From NCBI GenBank assembly GCA_910584725.1, contig CAJUBE010000007.1, forward strand, positions 70,887 through 134,886: 64,000 bases of DNA. Reading direction: 5' to 3'. This stretch comes from an uncultured Lachnospiraceae bacterium. GTDB lineage: Bacteria > Bacillota > Clostridia > Lachnospirales > Lachnospiraceae. This document shows, one piece after another, positions 17,630 to 26,632 of this stretch (position 1 is its first letter; each line of letters opens with the position of its first letter). The notes under the pieces were generated by a model, which was given only the letters and a program-made list of their open reading frames with translations, did no database searches and had not been told where the DNA came from. The position numbers and the translations under genes were made by a program.

Positions 17630-17645
17630 CGCATTGATTTGGAAT

Positions 17646-18461
17646 CTACTCTGTAAAGGGTATCACGCCGCCGTCGTATGTATTGTTGATGTACTCCTTC
17701 ACCGTGTCGGACTTAAGCGCCGCCACCAGCGCCTTGATCCCCTCGTTGTTTTCGTTGCCTTCCTTCACCGCGATCACGTTCACATAGGTCTGCGCCGCCT
17801 CGGAATCGGACTGTTCATAAGCAACCGCGTCCTTCGCCACGGAGAAGCCTGCCTCCATCGCGTAGTTGCCGTTTAAAACCATAAACGCCACCTCATCCTT
17901 GACACGAGGCACCTGCGCTGCCTCCAGCTCCTGAATCTCCACATTGTAAGGGTTATCCTCGATATCGCGCACAGTCGCTTCCAGACCGACGCCCGCCTTC
18001 AAGGTCAGAATGCCGTTATCCTGCAGAAGCAGAAGCGCTCTCGCCTCGTTGGTGGTATCGTTGGGAACCGCAATGGTGTCTCCCTCCGCAATCTCGGAAA
18101 GATCGCTCTTCGTCCCGGGATAAATTCCGAAAGGCTCGTAATGAATGCCGCCCGCATTGACCAGGTGCGTCCCCTGCTCCTCGTTAAAGGAATCCAGATA
18201 GGGAATGTGCTGGAAATAGTTGGCGTCAAACTCACCGCTCTCCACCACCTGGTTGGGCTGTACATAGTCGTTGAATACCGTCACCTCCAGCGTGTAGCCC
18301 TGCTCCGCCAAAATCGGCTTCACCTGCTCCAGAATCTCCGCATGGGGTGTCGCGGAAGCCGCCACCGTGATCGTGCCGTCATCCTTCTTGCCGCCGCAGC
18401 CCGTCAAGGCGCCAAGCGCCAAAGCCGCCGTCACAATCGTTACCACAATTTTCTTTTTCAT
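17646..18461 (-). CDS. metQ: methionine ABC transporter substrate-binding lipoprotein MetQ
   Basis: A 271-aa NlpA/MetQ-family lipoprotein. The signal peptide ends in lipobox LTGC at about residue 22. The mature protein begins TITVAASATPHAEIL, a MetQ signature, and has GGIHYEPFGIYPG, IAVPNDTTNEARALLLL and NGNYAMEAGF. It captures methionine outside the cell. It is the last gene of a metN-metI-metQ operon (18 nt after metI), the standard gene set; downstream it converges on structured element A4. Confidence 0.95.
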   Translation of the reverse strand: MKKKIVVTIVTAALALGALTGCGGKKDDGTITVAASATPHAEILEQVKPILAEQGYTLEVTVFNDYVQPNQVVESGEFDANYFQHIPYLDSFNEEQGTHLVNAGGIHYEPFGIYPGTKSDLSEIAEGDTIAVPNDTTNEARALLLLQDNGILTLKAGVGLEATVRDIEDNPYNVEIQELEAAQVPRVKDEVAFMVLNGNYAMEAGFSVAKDAVAYEQSDSEAAQTYVNVIAVKEGNENNEGIKALVAALKSDTVKEYINNTYDGGVIPFTE

Positions 18462-18479
18462 AATTTTTCTCCTCCTCTA

Positions 18480-19139
18480 TTACTTCCTCTTATCCAGCTT
18501 CACAGACAGCCGCATTCCCAGCGTCTGGAAAATCTGCACCAGCACCACCAGAAGCACCACCGAGACAATCATAATCAGCGTCTCATAACGGTAATAGCCG
18601 TATCGCATGGCAATATCGCCAAGTCCGCCGCCGCCGACCACGCCCGCCATCGCGGAGTAGCCGAGAATCGTGCCGATGGCGATGGTCACGCCCACCAGAA
18701 TCGACGTTCTCGCCTCCACCAGCAGTACCTTCCATATGATCGTAAGCGTACCAGCGCCCATACTCTGCGCCGCCTCCACCACACCGTGATCCACTTCTTT
18801 TATAGAAGATTCTATCATACGGCCGATAAAGGGCGCCGCCGCAATGGTCAGCGGCACGATCGTAGCCGCCGCTCCCGTGCTTTTGCCCACAATCGCCCTC
18901 GTCAGGGGCAGCACCAGAATCAGTAGAATCAAAAACGGAATACTCCGCAAAATATTGGCCGCCACATCCAGTATCCTATAGATCACGGCATTGGGCCGGA
19001 TACCCGACTTATCCGTCACGGCAAGGACAATGCCCCAAGGCAGTCCCAGCACATAGCCGAAGAAAGTTGACAAAAGTGTCATAAACAAGGTGTCCCGCAC
19101 ACCTTCCAGCATCATCAGCGTCAGGTCACTAGTCCACAT
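18480..19139 (-). CDS. metI: methionine ABC transporter permease MetI
   Basis: A 219-aa permease with about five hydrophobic segments and the ABC permease EAA-type loop VEAAQSMGAGTLTIIWKVLL that contacts MetN. The characteristic MetI stretch GYSAMAGVVGGGGLGDIA is present. The gene overlaps the end of metN by 11 nt. Confidence 0.95.
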   Translation of the reverse strand: MWTSDLTLMMLEGVRDTLFMTLLSTFFGYVLGLPWGIVLAVTDKSGIRPNAVIYRILDVAANILRSIPFLILLILVLPLTRAIVGKSTGAAATIVPLTIAAAPFIGRMIESSIKEVDHGVVEAAQSMGAGTLTIIWKVLLVEARTSILVGVTIAIGTILGYSAMAGVVGGGGLGDIAMRYGYYRYETLIMIVSVVLLVVLVQIFQTLGMRLSVKLDKRK

Positions 19140-20157
19140 AGCCGTTCACCTCCTCCACGGCAAGCCCTCTCTCTGCGAGGTAAGCCTTCATCTCCTCCTG
19201 CACCTTGCGATCGTCGGGGAGACTTAAAATCATCTCGCCTCTGGCGATTCCCTCCACGTTCTTCGTATCCGCCCGCAGAATGTTAATGGGCTGCCCGAAC
19301 TTCAACACCATATTCGCGATCACCGGCTCAAAAGACGAATTGACCGAAAATACAATGCGGACACAGCATTTCCCTTTCATCAGTTCCTTCTGTCTGTCCT
19401 CCAGTGTGCGGCGGTCCGTGCCGCTGCCCTTCAGAATCAGCTCCTTCGCCTCCGCCGTCTTCGGGTGGGCGAAAATATCCGAAACGCGCCCCTGCTCTAC
19501 CAGATGCCCCTCACCGATGATCGCCACATGGGAGCAGATTTCCCGAACCACCGACATTTCATGGGTAATGATCACGATGGTAATGCCGTATTTTTTATTG
19601 ATATCCTTTAAAAGCTGTAAAATGGACTGTGTCGTGCGCGGGTCAAGCGCGCTCGTCGCCTCGTCGCAGAGCAGTATCTTCGGGTTAGCCGCCAACGCCC
19701 TCGCGATCGCCACCCGCTGCTTCTGCCCGCCGGAAAGCTGGGACGGATAGGCCTGCGCCTTATCCGAGAGCTCCACGATCTCCAGAAGCTCCCGCGCCCG
19801 CTGCCTGGCGTCCTTTTTCTTCATGCCGCCGATCACCAGCGGAAAGCAGATATTGTCAATCACGTTCTTCTGCATCAGCAGGTTAAAATGCTGGAAAATC
19901 ATGGAAATTTCCCTGCGCGTTTCCCGAAGCTGCCGCTCCGTCATCGCGCCCAGATCCTTACCCCCGATCTCCACCGTGCCGGAAGTGGGCCGCTCCAAAA
20001 AGTTTAAGCACCGCACAAGCGTACTCTTGCCCGCCCCGGACATACCGATGATGCCGTAAATATCGCCCGCCTCAATGGACAGTGTAATATGCTGCAGAGC
20101 CTCCACTTTCCCGTCGTCGGTTTCAAAGGTCTTGCATAAGTCCCGCACCTCGATCAT
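19129..20157 (-). CDS. metN: methionine ABC transporter ATP-binding protein MetN
   Basis: A 342-aa ATPase with Walker A GMSGAGKST, signature LSGGQKQR, Walker B ILLCDEATSALDP and H-loop IITHEM, plus the C-terminal NIL/ACT-like domain (about residues 265-342) that in MetN binds methionine and inhibits transport. First gene of the metNIQ operon. No SAM riboswitch or T-box is recognised in the 250-bp upstream region, which holds repeat B3 instead. Confidence 0.96.
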   Translation of the reverse strand: MIEVRDLCKTFETDDGKVEALQHITLSIEAGDIYGIIGMSGAGKSTLVRCLNFLERPTSGTVEIGGKDLGAMTERQLRETRREISMIFQHFNLLMQKNVIDNICFPLVIGGMKKKDARQRARELLEIVELSDKAQAYPSQLSGGQKQRVAIARALAANPKILLCDEATSALDPRTTQSILQLLKDINKKYGITIVIITHEMSVVREICSHVAIIGEGHLVEQGRVSDIFAHPKTAEAKELILKGSGTDRRTLEDRQKELMKGKCCVRIVFSVNSSFEPVIANMVLKFGQPINILRADTKNVEGIARGEMILSLPDDRKVQEEMKAYLAERGLAVEEVNGYVD

Positions 20158-20407
20158 TTCCGTATTCTCCTCCCGCCTTTATGTTACAATTCACACATAT
20201 GCCAGATTTCGCATCAATTTACGATTATTCCGTGTGAATTGCAGCAATGATGCACACAAAATGCCAAAATACAGGCATTTTGGCGCTGGCTTCGACGCCA
20301 TGCAGCAAGTGCATGGCGCGTATGAAAAGTAACGGTTTTATCCTTGCTCACTATAGTATGAATCCCGCGAAATGTCAAGGTTTTGCGAATGCCGCGTGCT
20401 GAACTGG
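20158..20407. other. intergenic region upstream of metN
   Basis: It contains an inverted repeat CAATTCACAC/GTGTGAATTG around 20188-20241 and the family B structured element at 20257-20319. No conserved riboswitch core and no ORF with a ribosome-binding site are seen. Confidence 0.4.
20257..20319. repeat. family B structured repeat, copy 1
   Basis: CAAAATGCC/GGCATTTTG (20257-20265 with 20274-20282) is followed by CCATGCA/TGCATGG (20298-20304 with 20310-20316), flanked by GATGCACA and GGCGC. The copy at 22737 has CCATACA/TGTATGG, a compensated G-C to A-T change. Confidence 0.7.
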
Positions 20408-21340
20408 TTATGAAAACAGCGGCGTGGACAGATACCGATCCCCCGAATCGGGCAGAAGCGCCACGATCACCTTACCCTTATTCTCCGGCCGCTTCGCAAG
20501 CTCCGCCGCCGCATGGAGCGCCGCCCCCGAGGAAATGCCCACCAGCACGCCCTCCTGCGTGGCGATCGCCCTGCCCGCCGCAAAGGCGTCCTCGTTGGAA
20601 ACCTTTATGATCTCGTCATAAATACCCGTGTCCAGCGTCTGTGGCACAAAGCCCGCGCCGATTCCCTGAATCTTGTGAGCACCCGGCTGTCCGCCCGAGA
20701 GAACCGGACTGCTCTCCGGCTCTACCGCCACCACCTTCACGGAAGGATTCTTTTCCTTTAAATAAGAGCCAACGCCCGTAATCGTGCCGCCGGTGCCTAC
20801 GCCTGCCACGAAAATGTCCACCTTTCCGTCCGTATCCTCCCAGATCTCCGGTCCTGTGGTCGCCCTGTGAATCGCCGGGTTGGCGGGATTCTCAAACTGC
20901 CCGAGAATAATCGAACCGGGCGTCTGGGCCTGCAGCTCCTCCGCCTTGGCGATGGCTCCCTTCATGCCCTGTGCGCCGTCCGTCAGCACAAGCTCCGCAC
21001 CGTATGCCTGCAAGAGCTTACGCCGCTCCACACTCATGGTCTCCGGCAGCGTCAGCACCGCCCGATATCCCTTAGCCGCCGCCACAGCCGCCAGACCGAT
21101 GCCCGTGTTGCCGCTGGTGGGCTCAATGATCGTGCCGCCGGGCTTTAACTTTCCTTCCCGCTCCGCCACCTCAATCATATGCAGGGCAATGCGGTCTTTC
21201 ACCGATCCCGCCGGATTGAAATACTCCAGCTTCACAAGAATTGTTGCGTCCGTCACGCCGTTTTTCTCCTCATAGTGGGTCACCTCCAAAAGCGGTGTAT
21301 GCCCGATCAGTTCCGATGCGCTCTTTTTGATATTAGCCAT
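20408..21340 (-). CDS. cysK: cysteine synthase A
   Basis: A 310-aa pyridoxal-phosphate enzyme making cysteine from O-acetylserine and sulfide. The PLP lysine is in NPAGSVKDRIA (about residue 45), the phosphate/substrate loop is EPTSGNTGIGLA, the glycine-rich cofactor loop is VAGVGTGGTITG, and the C-terminus has LLPDSGDRYLST. GGGAGG lies 8 nt upstream of ATG 21340. It lies upstream of metNIQ on the same strand, separated by 250 bp with a repeat, so the two sulfur amino-acid loci are probably separate transcripts. Confidence 0.96.
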   Translation of the reverse strand: MANIKKSASELIGHTPLLEVTHYEEKNGVTDATILVKLEYFNPAGSVKDRIALHMIEVAEREGKLKPGGTIIEPTSGNTGIGLAAVAAAKGYRAVLTLPETMSVERRKLLQAYGAELVLTDGAQGMKGAIAKAEELQAQTPGSIILGQFENPANPAIHRATTGPEIWEDTDGKVDIFVAGVGTGGTITGVGSYLKEKNPSVKVVAVEPESSPVLSGGQPGAHKIQGIGAGFVPQTLDTGIYDEIIKVSNEDAFAAGRAIATQEGVLVGISSGAALHAAAELAKRPENKGKVIVALLPDSGDRYLSTPLFS

Positions 21341-21483
21341 TTTTTCATCCTCCCTTTTGCACGTCCTCTCCCTTACCCCTGTCTGCAGGTTCGGGATGCC
21401 TCGTTTTTATTTCATACCTTTTTGATATGATTAATATGGAATGATAATACACCATAAATTTTCCAGTGTCAACCATTATTTTT

Positions 21484-21518
21484 GTAACAGTTCAGCCTTC
21501 GGATTCTCTGTGTTACAG
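21484..21518. repeat. partial family B end sequence
   Basis: GTAACAGTTCAGCCTTCGG is identical to the left end of family B copies at 22737 and 41375. Here it is followed by TGTTACA, giving a short TGTAACA/TGTTACA inverted repeat, and lacks the internal hairpins. It may be a remnant element just downstream of the GHKL/DUF4325 gene stop. Confidence 0.5.
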
Positions 21519-21529
21519 GTTACTTATTT

Positions 21530-22627
21530 TCAGACAACAGCACCCTCCGTCTCCAGACGCACATTTTCCGCAAGCTGCCCTCTGCCTACATGCCGTATCA
21601 TGCGATACACCTCTTTCTCCATATGAACGGGAAAAAGCAGAACCTGCGGACATGCTCCGGCAAATACGCGGAAAATCTCATCGGCAAACCCCTGTCCCAT
21701 AAATTCCACCCCGTCAAAGTCTAAGATAACCTCCTTAAACTCCTCCAGGCGGCGGCAGATTCTTCTGGCCTGGGAACGCGCCACCGGCTCTCCCGAAATG
21801 CACGCTTCCCTGATCGGAATCCTTGTACGGATCAATCCCTCGTCCACATCCGCAAACACTTCGAACACCTCCGTTAAATTTCTCGTCGTCTCGTTTTCCA
21901 GTGTCATCATAACCAGCGTACCGATATTTTCAAGCCGCGCCGTGTACGCCAAAAGCCGGTTCTCCAATACCGTATGTTCCCTGCCTCCATAACATTTGTA
22001 CATTTTCCCTCCGGACCAGATCGCAAAAGTATCCACTGACTTTGAAGAGAAAAAAATACCTTCCCCTGAATGGGCTTTTTCGGCGCTTGTAATCTTTCCT
22101 TTATACAGCTCCACCAACGCGTCCTTCTCGTCCGGCTCGTTCCAGCCGTGCCCGGCCATATAATCCATCAGCGTCCGAAACACCCCCACACCGTCATCCA
22201 CGATCACAACTGTGGTGTATAAAGCATTTCTTCTCAAAATAATCCGAATCTGTGTCCCCCTCGAATGCTCCAGCGCATTGTTCAGCATCTCCATACAGAC
22301 ATATTGCCAGATCCGCTGCGCGTTCCGCCCGCAGCCGCTCACTCTCTCCCGGAGTAACAGATCGTATATCGCATCCTCCTGCTGCCCGTCAGCGCTTATT
22401 TGGACGCATTTCTCGAACACCTCCTCACAGAGCGCATACCCGCAAGCACAGTCCGCCTGCTTCATCACGTTTCCTTCATCCGTCAGCTTTTTCAGATAAC
22501 GCTTTGCAGAAGTGATCGAAATGCCGAAGCTGTCCATTGTCTTTTCCACCAGTTTCCCATCGTCCACCGCAATTTTCCGAAGGATATATTTTTCTATTTC
22601 CGCTCTCTTTTGCTCCGTAAACGACAT
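21530..22627 (-). CDS. GHKL ATPase / DUF4325 (STAS-like) regulatory protein with N-terminal winged helix
   Basis: A 365-aa soluble protein of three parts: an N-terminal helix-turn-helix region (SFGISITSAKRYLKKL), a central GHKL ATPase domain (MEMLNNALEHSRGTQI as the N box, VDDGVGVF as the G1 box, HSGEGIFFSSK as the lid), and a C-terminal STAS-like DUF4325 domain (ILDFDGVEFMGQGFADEIFRVF). Proteins of this type resemble anti-sigma/anti-anti-sigma switches joined in one chain; the target is unknown. ATG 22627 has GGAGG 5 nt upstream and is preferred to the ATG four codons earlier. It stands alone between cysK and the glycosyltransferase cluster. Confidence 0.8.
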   Translation of the reverse strand: MSFTEQKRAEIEKYILRKIAVDDGKLVEKTMDSFGISITSAKRYLKKLTDEGNVMKQADCACGYALCEEVFEKCVQISADGQQEDAIYDLLLRERVSGCGRNAQRIWQYVCMEMLNNALEHSRGTQIRIILRRNALYTTVVIVDDGVGVFRTLMDYMAGHGWNEPDEKDALVELYKGKITSAEKAHSGEGIFFSSKSVDTFAIWSGGKMYKCYGGREHTVLENRLLAYTARLENIGTLVMMTLENETTRNLTEVFEVFADVDEGLIRTRIPIREACISGEPVARSQARRICRRLEEFKEVILDFDGVEFMGQGFADEIFRVFAGACPQVLLFPVHMEKEVYRMIRHVGRGQLAENVRLETEGAVV

Positions 22628-22987
22628 TTGCGCCTCCATAAAACATATTTTACATTTTTCAAACTATATTTTATATTTATCATAATATATTTATTGTTGT
22701 TTTACAATATAATTCTGATTATTTTTGCATATTTCCGGTAACAGTTCAGCCTTCGGCTTCACTGTCACGTTTGATGCACACAAAATGCCAAAATACAGGC
22801 ATTTTGGCGCTGGCTCCGACTCCATACAGCAAGTGTATGGCGCGGGTGTGAGAAAGACACACTTGCCGCAAAGCCCGTGAGAACATGAAAAACAGGGATG
22901 CCTCCATATCAGATTTGTGGTATACTCGACACAGACCAATTATCGCCGCAATCGCGCGGATTTGACACGAGAACAGAGGAGACTGCC
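22628..22987. other. intergenic region between divergent DUF4325 and glycosyltransferase genes
   Basis: 360 bp without a gene. The AT-rich part next to the DUF4325 gene (22640-22715) should hold its promoter. The middle is family B copy 2. The part before 22988 shows no clear sigma-D promoter. Confidence 0.4.
22737..22843. repeat. family B structured repeat, copy 2
   Basis: It begins GGTAACAGTTCAGCCTTCGG as in copy 3 and shares a further identical stretch up to CACAAAATGC. Hairpins are CAAAATGCC/GGCATTTTG (22781-22789 with 22798-22806) and CCATACA/TGTATGG (22822-22828 with 22834-22840). The right terminal inverted repeat is missing. Confidence 0.7.
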
Positions 22988-24226
22988 ATGAAAATACTTT
23001 TTATCGAATGGGCAAGCTTTGGCAACGCCGACATAAAGGACGCCTTTGCCGACGAAGGCCATCAGGTCGTCTGTTTTCCTTTTTCCAATAAGGATGCCCG
23101 CGGGGATGCCAAGATCGAGTCCGATCTGGCTAAGAAGCTGCACGAGACCGTGCCCGACGCGGTTTTTTCCTTCAATTATTTTCCTCTCATCTCCAATGTA
23201 TGTAAGCGCGAGGGACTGCCTTATATCTCCTGGATCTATGACAGCCCCTACGTTATGCTCTATTCCTACACGGCCATCAATCCCTGCAATACCATCTATG
23301 TATTTGACCGGGCCCTGTGCCGGGAGTTTAACGAGGCGGGCATAAAAACCGTCCGCTACCTGCCCATGGCCGCAAACACAGATCGGTTGGACCGCCTCGA
23401 TTCGTTTCCGGCAAATCCCGCAATGCGCGATACTGACAGCATCCATGCCGTATCGCAGGCCTTCGATGCACGCAGCTCATATGTCGTGCCCCAGACTCCC
23501 GGCTGCCCTTACCTGTACAACGTCTCCTTTGTGGGCTCCCTTTACACCGAATCTCACAATTTTTATGACCGCATGGAAAATCTGTCCCCATACGCGAAGG
23601 GATATCTGGAAGGCTTGATGAACGCCCAAATGAATGTGCAAGGCTGCAACTTTATCCAGGAATCATTATCTCCTATTATGGAAGAGTTGTATCGGGCGCT
23701 TCCCATGAATCCAAACCCGGACGGCGTGGAAACGAGGGAGTACCTTTATGCCCAATACGTCGTCAACCGTAAGCTCACGGGACTGGAGCGGCTGCGCCTG
23801 CTGACCGCCATTGCCAAGCGGCACACGCTGGATCTGTTTACCTTAGACCCCGCCTTTTCCCTGCCGAATCTGTGCAATCACGGAACTGTGGACTACTATT
23901 CAGAGATGCCTCTGGTCTTCAAACAGAGCCGGATCAATCTCAATATTTCCCTGCGCAGTATCAAGAGCGGCGTACCGCTCCGTGCCTTTGACATCATGGG
24001 CGCAGGTGGTTTTCTGCTCAGCAATTATCAGGAAGATTTTTTTGAAAACTTTACCCCTGGGGTAGACTTTGAATATTACGAGAGTGAACAGGATTTATTG
24101 CAGAAGATAGATTACTACCTGACTCACGAGGAGGAAAGAATGGCGATCGCAAAAAACGGTCACGACAAGGTGGCTGCTGCCCATACTTATCGCGACCGCG
24201 TGCGGGAGATGCTGGCTGACATATAG
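22988..24226 (+). CDS. CgeB-like glycosyltransferase (DUF3880 / Glyco_trans_1_2)
   Basis: A 412-aa GT-B-type glycosyltransferase. The N-terminal half is DUF3880-like (MKILFIEWASFGNADIKDAF, DAVFSFNYFPLISNVC, YISWIYDSPY). The C-terminal half ends in the typical donor-binding region of this family (AFDIMGAGGFLLSNYQ, then HEEERMAIAKNGHDKV). ATG 22988 follows AGAGGAG with good spacing; the longer upstream frame has no ribosome-binding site. It is paralogous to the gene at 39277. It is the first gene of a glycosyltransferase run beside flagellin, so a role in flagellin glycan synthesis is inferred. Confidence 0.85.
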   Translation: MKILFIEWASFGNADIKDAFADEGHQVVCFPFSNKDARGDAKIESDLAKKLHETVPDAVFSFNYFPLISNVCKREGLPYISWIYDSPYVMLYSYTAINPCNTIYVFDRALCREFNEAGIKTVRYLPMAANTDRLDRLDSFPANPAMRDTDSIHAVSQAFDARSSYVVPQTPGCPYLYNVSFVGSLYTESHNFYDRMENLSPYAKGYLEGLMNAQMNVQGCNFIQESLSPIMEELYRALPMNPNPDGVETREYLYAQYVVNRKLTGLERLRLLTAIAKRHTLDLFTLDPAFSLPNLCNHGTVDYYSEMPLVFKQSRINLNISLRSIKSGVPLRAFDIMGAGGFLLSNYQEDFFENFTPGVDFEYYESEQDLLQKIDYYLTHEEERMAIAKNGHDKVAAAHTYRDRVREMLADI

Positions 24227-24287
24227 AGCCACCGCTTTCCCCCCAGATGCTCTGCCGATCGGGCACGCCTGATTTCAGTCCTGCCAT

Positions 24288-24316
24288 TTGCTGTGACCAT
24301 TCCTTTATGCTATAAT
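24288..24316 (+). promoter_or_regulatory. sigma-A promoter before GT2-TPR cluster
   Basis: TTGCTG (24288-24293), a 17-nt spacer and a perfect TATAAT (24311-24316) lie 55 nt upstream of the ATG at 24372. The glycosyltransferase run is thus vegetatively expressed rather than sigma-D dependent. Confidence 0.7.
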
Positions 24317-24371
24317 TGTACTGTCTCAACAACATTTACATGAATGAACCAACCGACAGAAGGAGTTTTCC

Positions 24372-25427
24372 ATGCATCCCATATCTGTATGCATTATTGC
24401 CAAAAATGAAGAAGCGCGGATCGAGCAATGCCTTCAGTCAATCAAGCCCTTCGGTTTTGAAATTGTAGTTGTGGATACGGGCTCCACGGACAGGACGAAG
24501 GAAATTGCCGCCGGATATGCGGATAAAGTGCTCGATTTTGCATGGTGCGATGACTTCTCCGCCGCCAGAAATTTTTCCCTGCGGGAAGCCTCCAACAACT
24601 GGATTTTCATGATCGACTGCGACGAGACCGTGAAGGAAATCGACGTGGAAGAGCTGAATTATTTTCGCAAGCACCTCTCTGACAGCGTAGGAAGCGTCTC
24701 CCGGGAGAATCTGGTGACGGAAAACGGCGTTCTGACGTTGAATAACACCGATTACACAGAGCGTTTTTTCAACAAAAAGCTCTATCGTTATACAGGAATG
24801 ATCCATGAGCAGCTCACACCCATCAGAGGAAATGAGATTCCCGCGCTCCTGCTTCACACGACTCTGCTCCACACCGGCTACGACATGACCCCCGAAGAGC
24901 GGGAGGCCAAATACCGGCGCAATTTCACCCTGCTTGAAAAGCAGGCGGAAGCGGATCCTGAAAATCCCTATCTCTACTACCAGCTCGGGAAAACCTGTGA
25001 GATTCTGGAAGACTTTGCCCGCGCTTGCACTTACTATGACAAGGGCCTGGAATTCGACTTGGATCCCGAACTCGCTTACGTACAGGCCATGGTGGTCTCC
25101 TACGGCAATGCGCTGCTGCGCACAGGACAGACCGAGACGGCCCTCGGCTTTGAAAGCATTTATGATGAGTTTTCCTCCGTCACGGACTTCGTCTACCTGA
25201 TGGGTAACATCTACAAAGACAACGGCATGTTTGAGCAGGCTCTGGAGCAGTACCAAAAAGCCCTGCAGATGCCTGACGGCAGGCAGAACGGCGCAAACTC
25301 CTTTCTGCCGCTCTACCAGTGCGGAGAAATCTTTGAACGGCTCGGGGATGCAGAGACGGCCCGCGCGCTCTATGCGCAGTGCGGCGATTTCGCCCCGGCG
25401 GTACAGAAGCGAGGACAATGCGTATGA
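24372..25427 (+). CDS. GT2 glycosyltransferase with C-terminal TPR region
   Basis: A 351-aa protein with an N-terminal GT-A family 2 domain: ISVCIIAKNEEARIEQCL, VVVDTGSTDRTKEIA, WCDDFSAARNFSL and MIDCDETV, where the DCDE motif should bind the metal-nucleotide-sugar. IHEQLTP near residue 146 is the second conserved block of this family. From about residue 195 there are TPR-like helical pairs (LYYQLGKTCEILEDFARACTYYDKG). Such GT2-TPR proteins commonly modify proteins; here flagellin is the likely acceptor. Its stop overlaps the ATG of the next gene (ATGA). Confidence 0.85.
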   Translation: MHPISVCIIAKNEEARIEQCLQSIKPFGFEIVVVDTGSTDRTKEIAAGYADKVLDFAWCDDFSAARNFSLREASNNWIFMIDCDETVKEIDVEELNYFRKHLSDSVGSVSRENLVTENGVLTLNNTDYTERFFNKKLYRYTGMIHEQLTPIRGNEIPALLLHTTLLHTGYDMTPEEREAKYRRNFTLLEKQAEADPENPYLYYQLGKTCEILEDFARACTYYDKGLEFDLDPELAYVQAMVVSYGNALLRTGQTETALGFESIYDEFSSVTDFVYLMGNIYKDNGMFEQALEQYQKALQMPDGRQNGANSFLPLYQCGEIFERLGDAETARALYAQCGDFAPAVQKRGQCV

Positions 25428-26503
25428 TTCCGATTTCCGTTTGTATCATCGGCAAAAACGAAGAACAGCATATCGAGAACTGTCTGGCTCCCCTGACGCC
25501 CTTTCCCTTCGAAATTGTGTATGTGGATACAGGCTCCACCGACCGCACGAAGGAGCTCGCCGCGAAACACGGCGCCAGCATATATGACTTTGCGTGGGTT
25601 GATGATTTTTCCGCCGCCAGAAACTTCGCGCTGGAAAAAGCCTCGCATGAATACGTGCTCTTTATAGACTGCGACGAATATCTTTCCTCACTGGATACGG
25701 ACGCTCTGCACCGAGCTGTCCAAGCCTGCCCGGCGGGCGTCGGACTGCTTCTTCGAAACAACTACTTTGAGGCCAACGGCACGCCGACAAACTACCCGGA
25801 CCGGGTGGAGCGGCTCTTTTCTAAGAAACAGTTTCATTACAAGGGCATCATCCATGAGCAGGTGGTAACGCGAGGAGGAGACAGTCCTCTCTACGAGCGG
25901 TACGAGATTCCGCTGACGGTGGAGCACGCGGGTTACAACGGCGGCATGGACGCCATGCGCCAAAAAGCGGAACGCAACAACAGGCTGCTTTTTCGGGAAC
26001 TCGAAAAAAATCCCACGGATCCCTACCTCTATTTTCAGGTGGGGCAGTCCTACAACGGCATCCGCGATTATGAAAACGCTTATATTTACTATAAGAAATC
26101 CTTTGCGCTCCCCTTACATTACGCGGAGCTCTGGGTGCAGATCATGGCTACCGCATACATCAACGCCATGAACCATACCGGCCGCTCCGAAGAGGCGCAG
26201 ACCTTTTTTGAGCCGCTCTATCCATACTTTGCCGGGGACGCCAATTTTTATTGCAGCATGGGAAATATCTATCTGAATCTCAACCCGCCCCAGCCCCTCA
26301 AGGCAATGGCGGAATACGTCAAGGCATTGCAATGCCCCGACGCAAGGGAGGAGGGTGCCAACAGTTTTATTCCCTACTACAATATCGGGCTGGTAAACGA
26401 AATGCTCGGCAGCCGGGACTCGGCTCTCACTTTCTACCAAAAAGCGGCTGACTTAGGGTTTGCACCCGCCGTAGAGCGGCTCTCCGTTTTAGGCGGCTCC
26501 TGA
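25424..26503 (+). CDS. GT2 glycosyltransferase with TPR region
   Basis: A 359-aa paralogue in the same operon. The GT2 blocks are MIPISVCIIGKNEEQHIENCL, YVDTGSTDRTKELA, WVDDFSAARNFAL, FIDCDEYL and IHEQVV; the TPR-like C-terminus includes YLYFQVGQSYNGIRDYENAY and PQPLKAMAEYVKALQ. The ATG at 25424 overlaps the preceding stop (ATGA) and has GAGG 9 nt upstream; ATG 25418 two codons earlier is possible. It belongs to the GKNEE/GSTDRT subtype, like the gene at 27704 and the first module of 28789. Confidence 0.85.
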   Translation: MIPISVCIIGKNEEQHIENCLAPLTPFPFEIVYVDTGSTDRTKELAAKHGASIYDFAWVDDFSAARNFALEKASHEYVLFIDCDEYLSSLDTDALHRAVQACPAGVGLLLRNNYFEANGTPTNYPDRVERLFSKKQFHYKGIIHEQVVTRGGDSPLYERYEIPLTVEHAGYNGGMDAMRQKAERNNRLLFRELEKNPTDPYLYFQVGQSYNGIRDYENAYIYYKKSFALPLHYAELWVQIMATAYINAMNHTGRSEEAQTFFEPLYPYFAGDANFYCSMGNIYLNLNPPQPLKAMAEYVKALQCPDAREEGANSFIPYYNIGLVNEMLGSRDSALTFYQKAADLGFAPAVERLSVLGGS

Positions 26504-26632
26504 CAATATTGTCTGTCTTGACTTCCCTTCCGCTATGGCACAACCGGCGGACCATAAAACGTTCTGATACCGCGAATGCCACTATAGTTTACATAATTCT
26601 ATTAGAAATATGCAGAAACGAGGAGCAATCAC

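Noticed and set aside
20158..20407. SAM riboswitch or T-box upstream of metNIQ
   Set aside because: No conserved riboswitch or T-box core is seen; the structure present belongs to the dispersed family B repeat.
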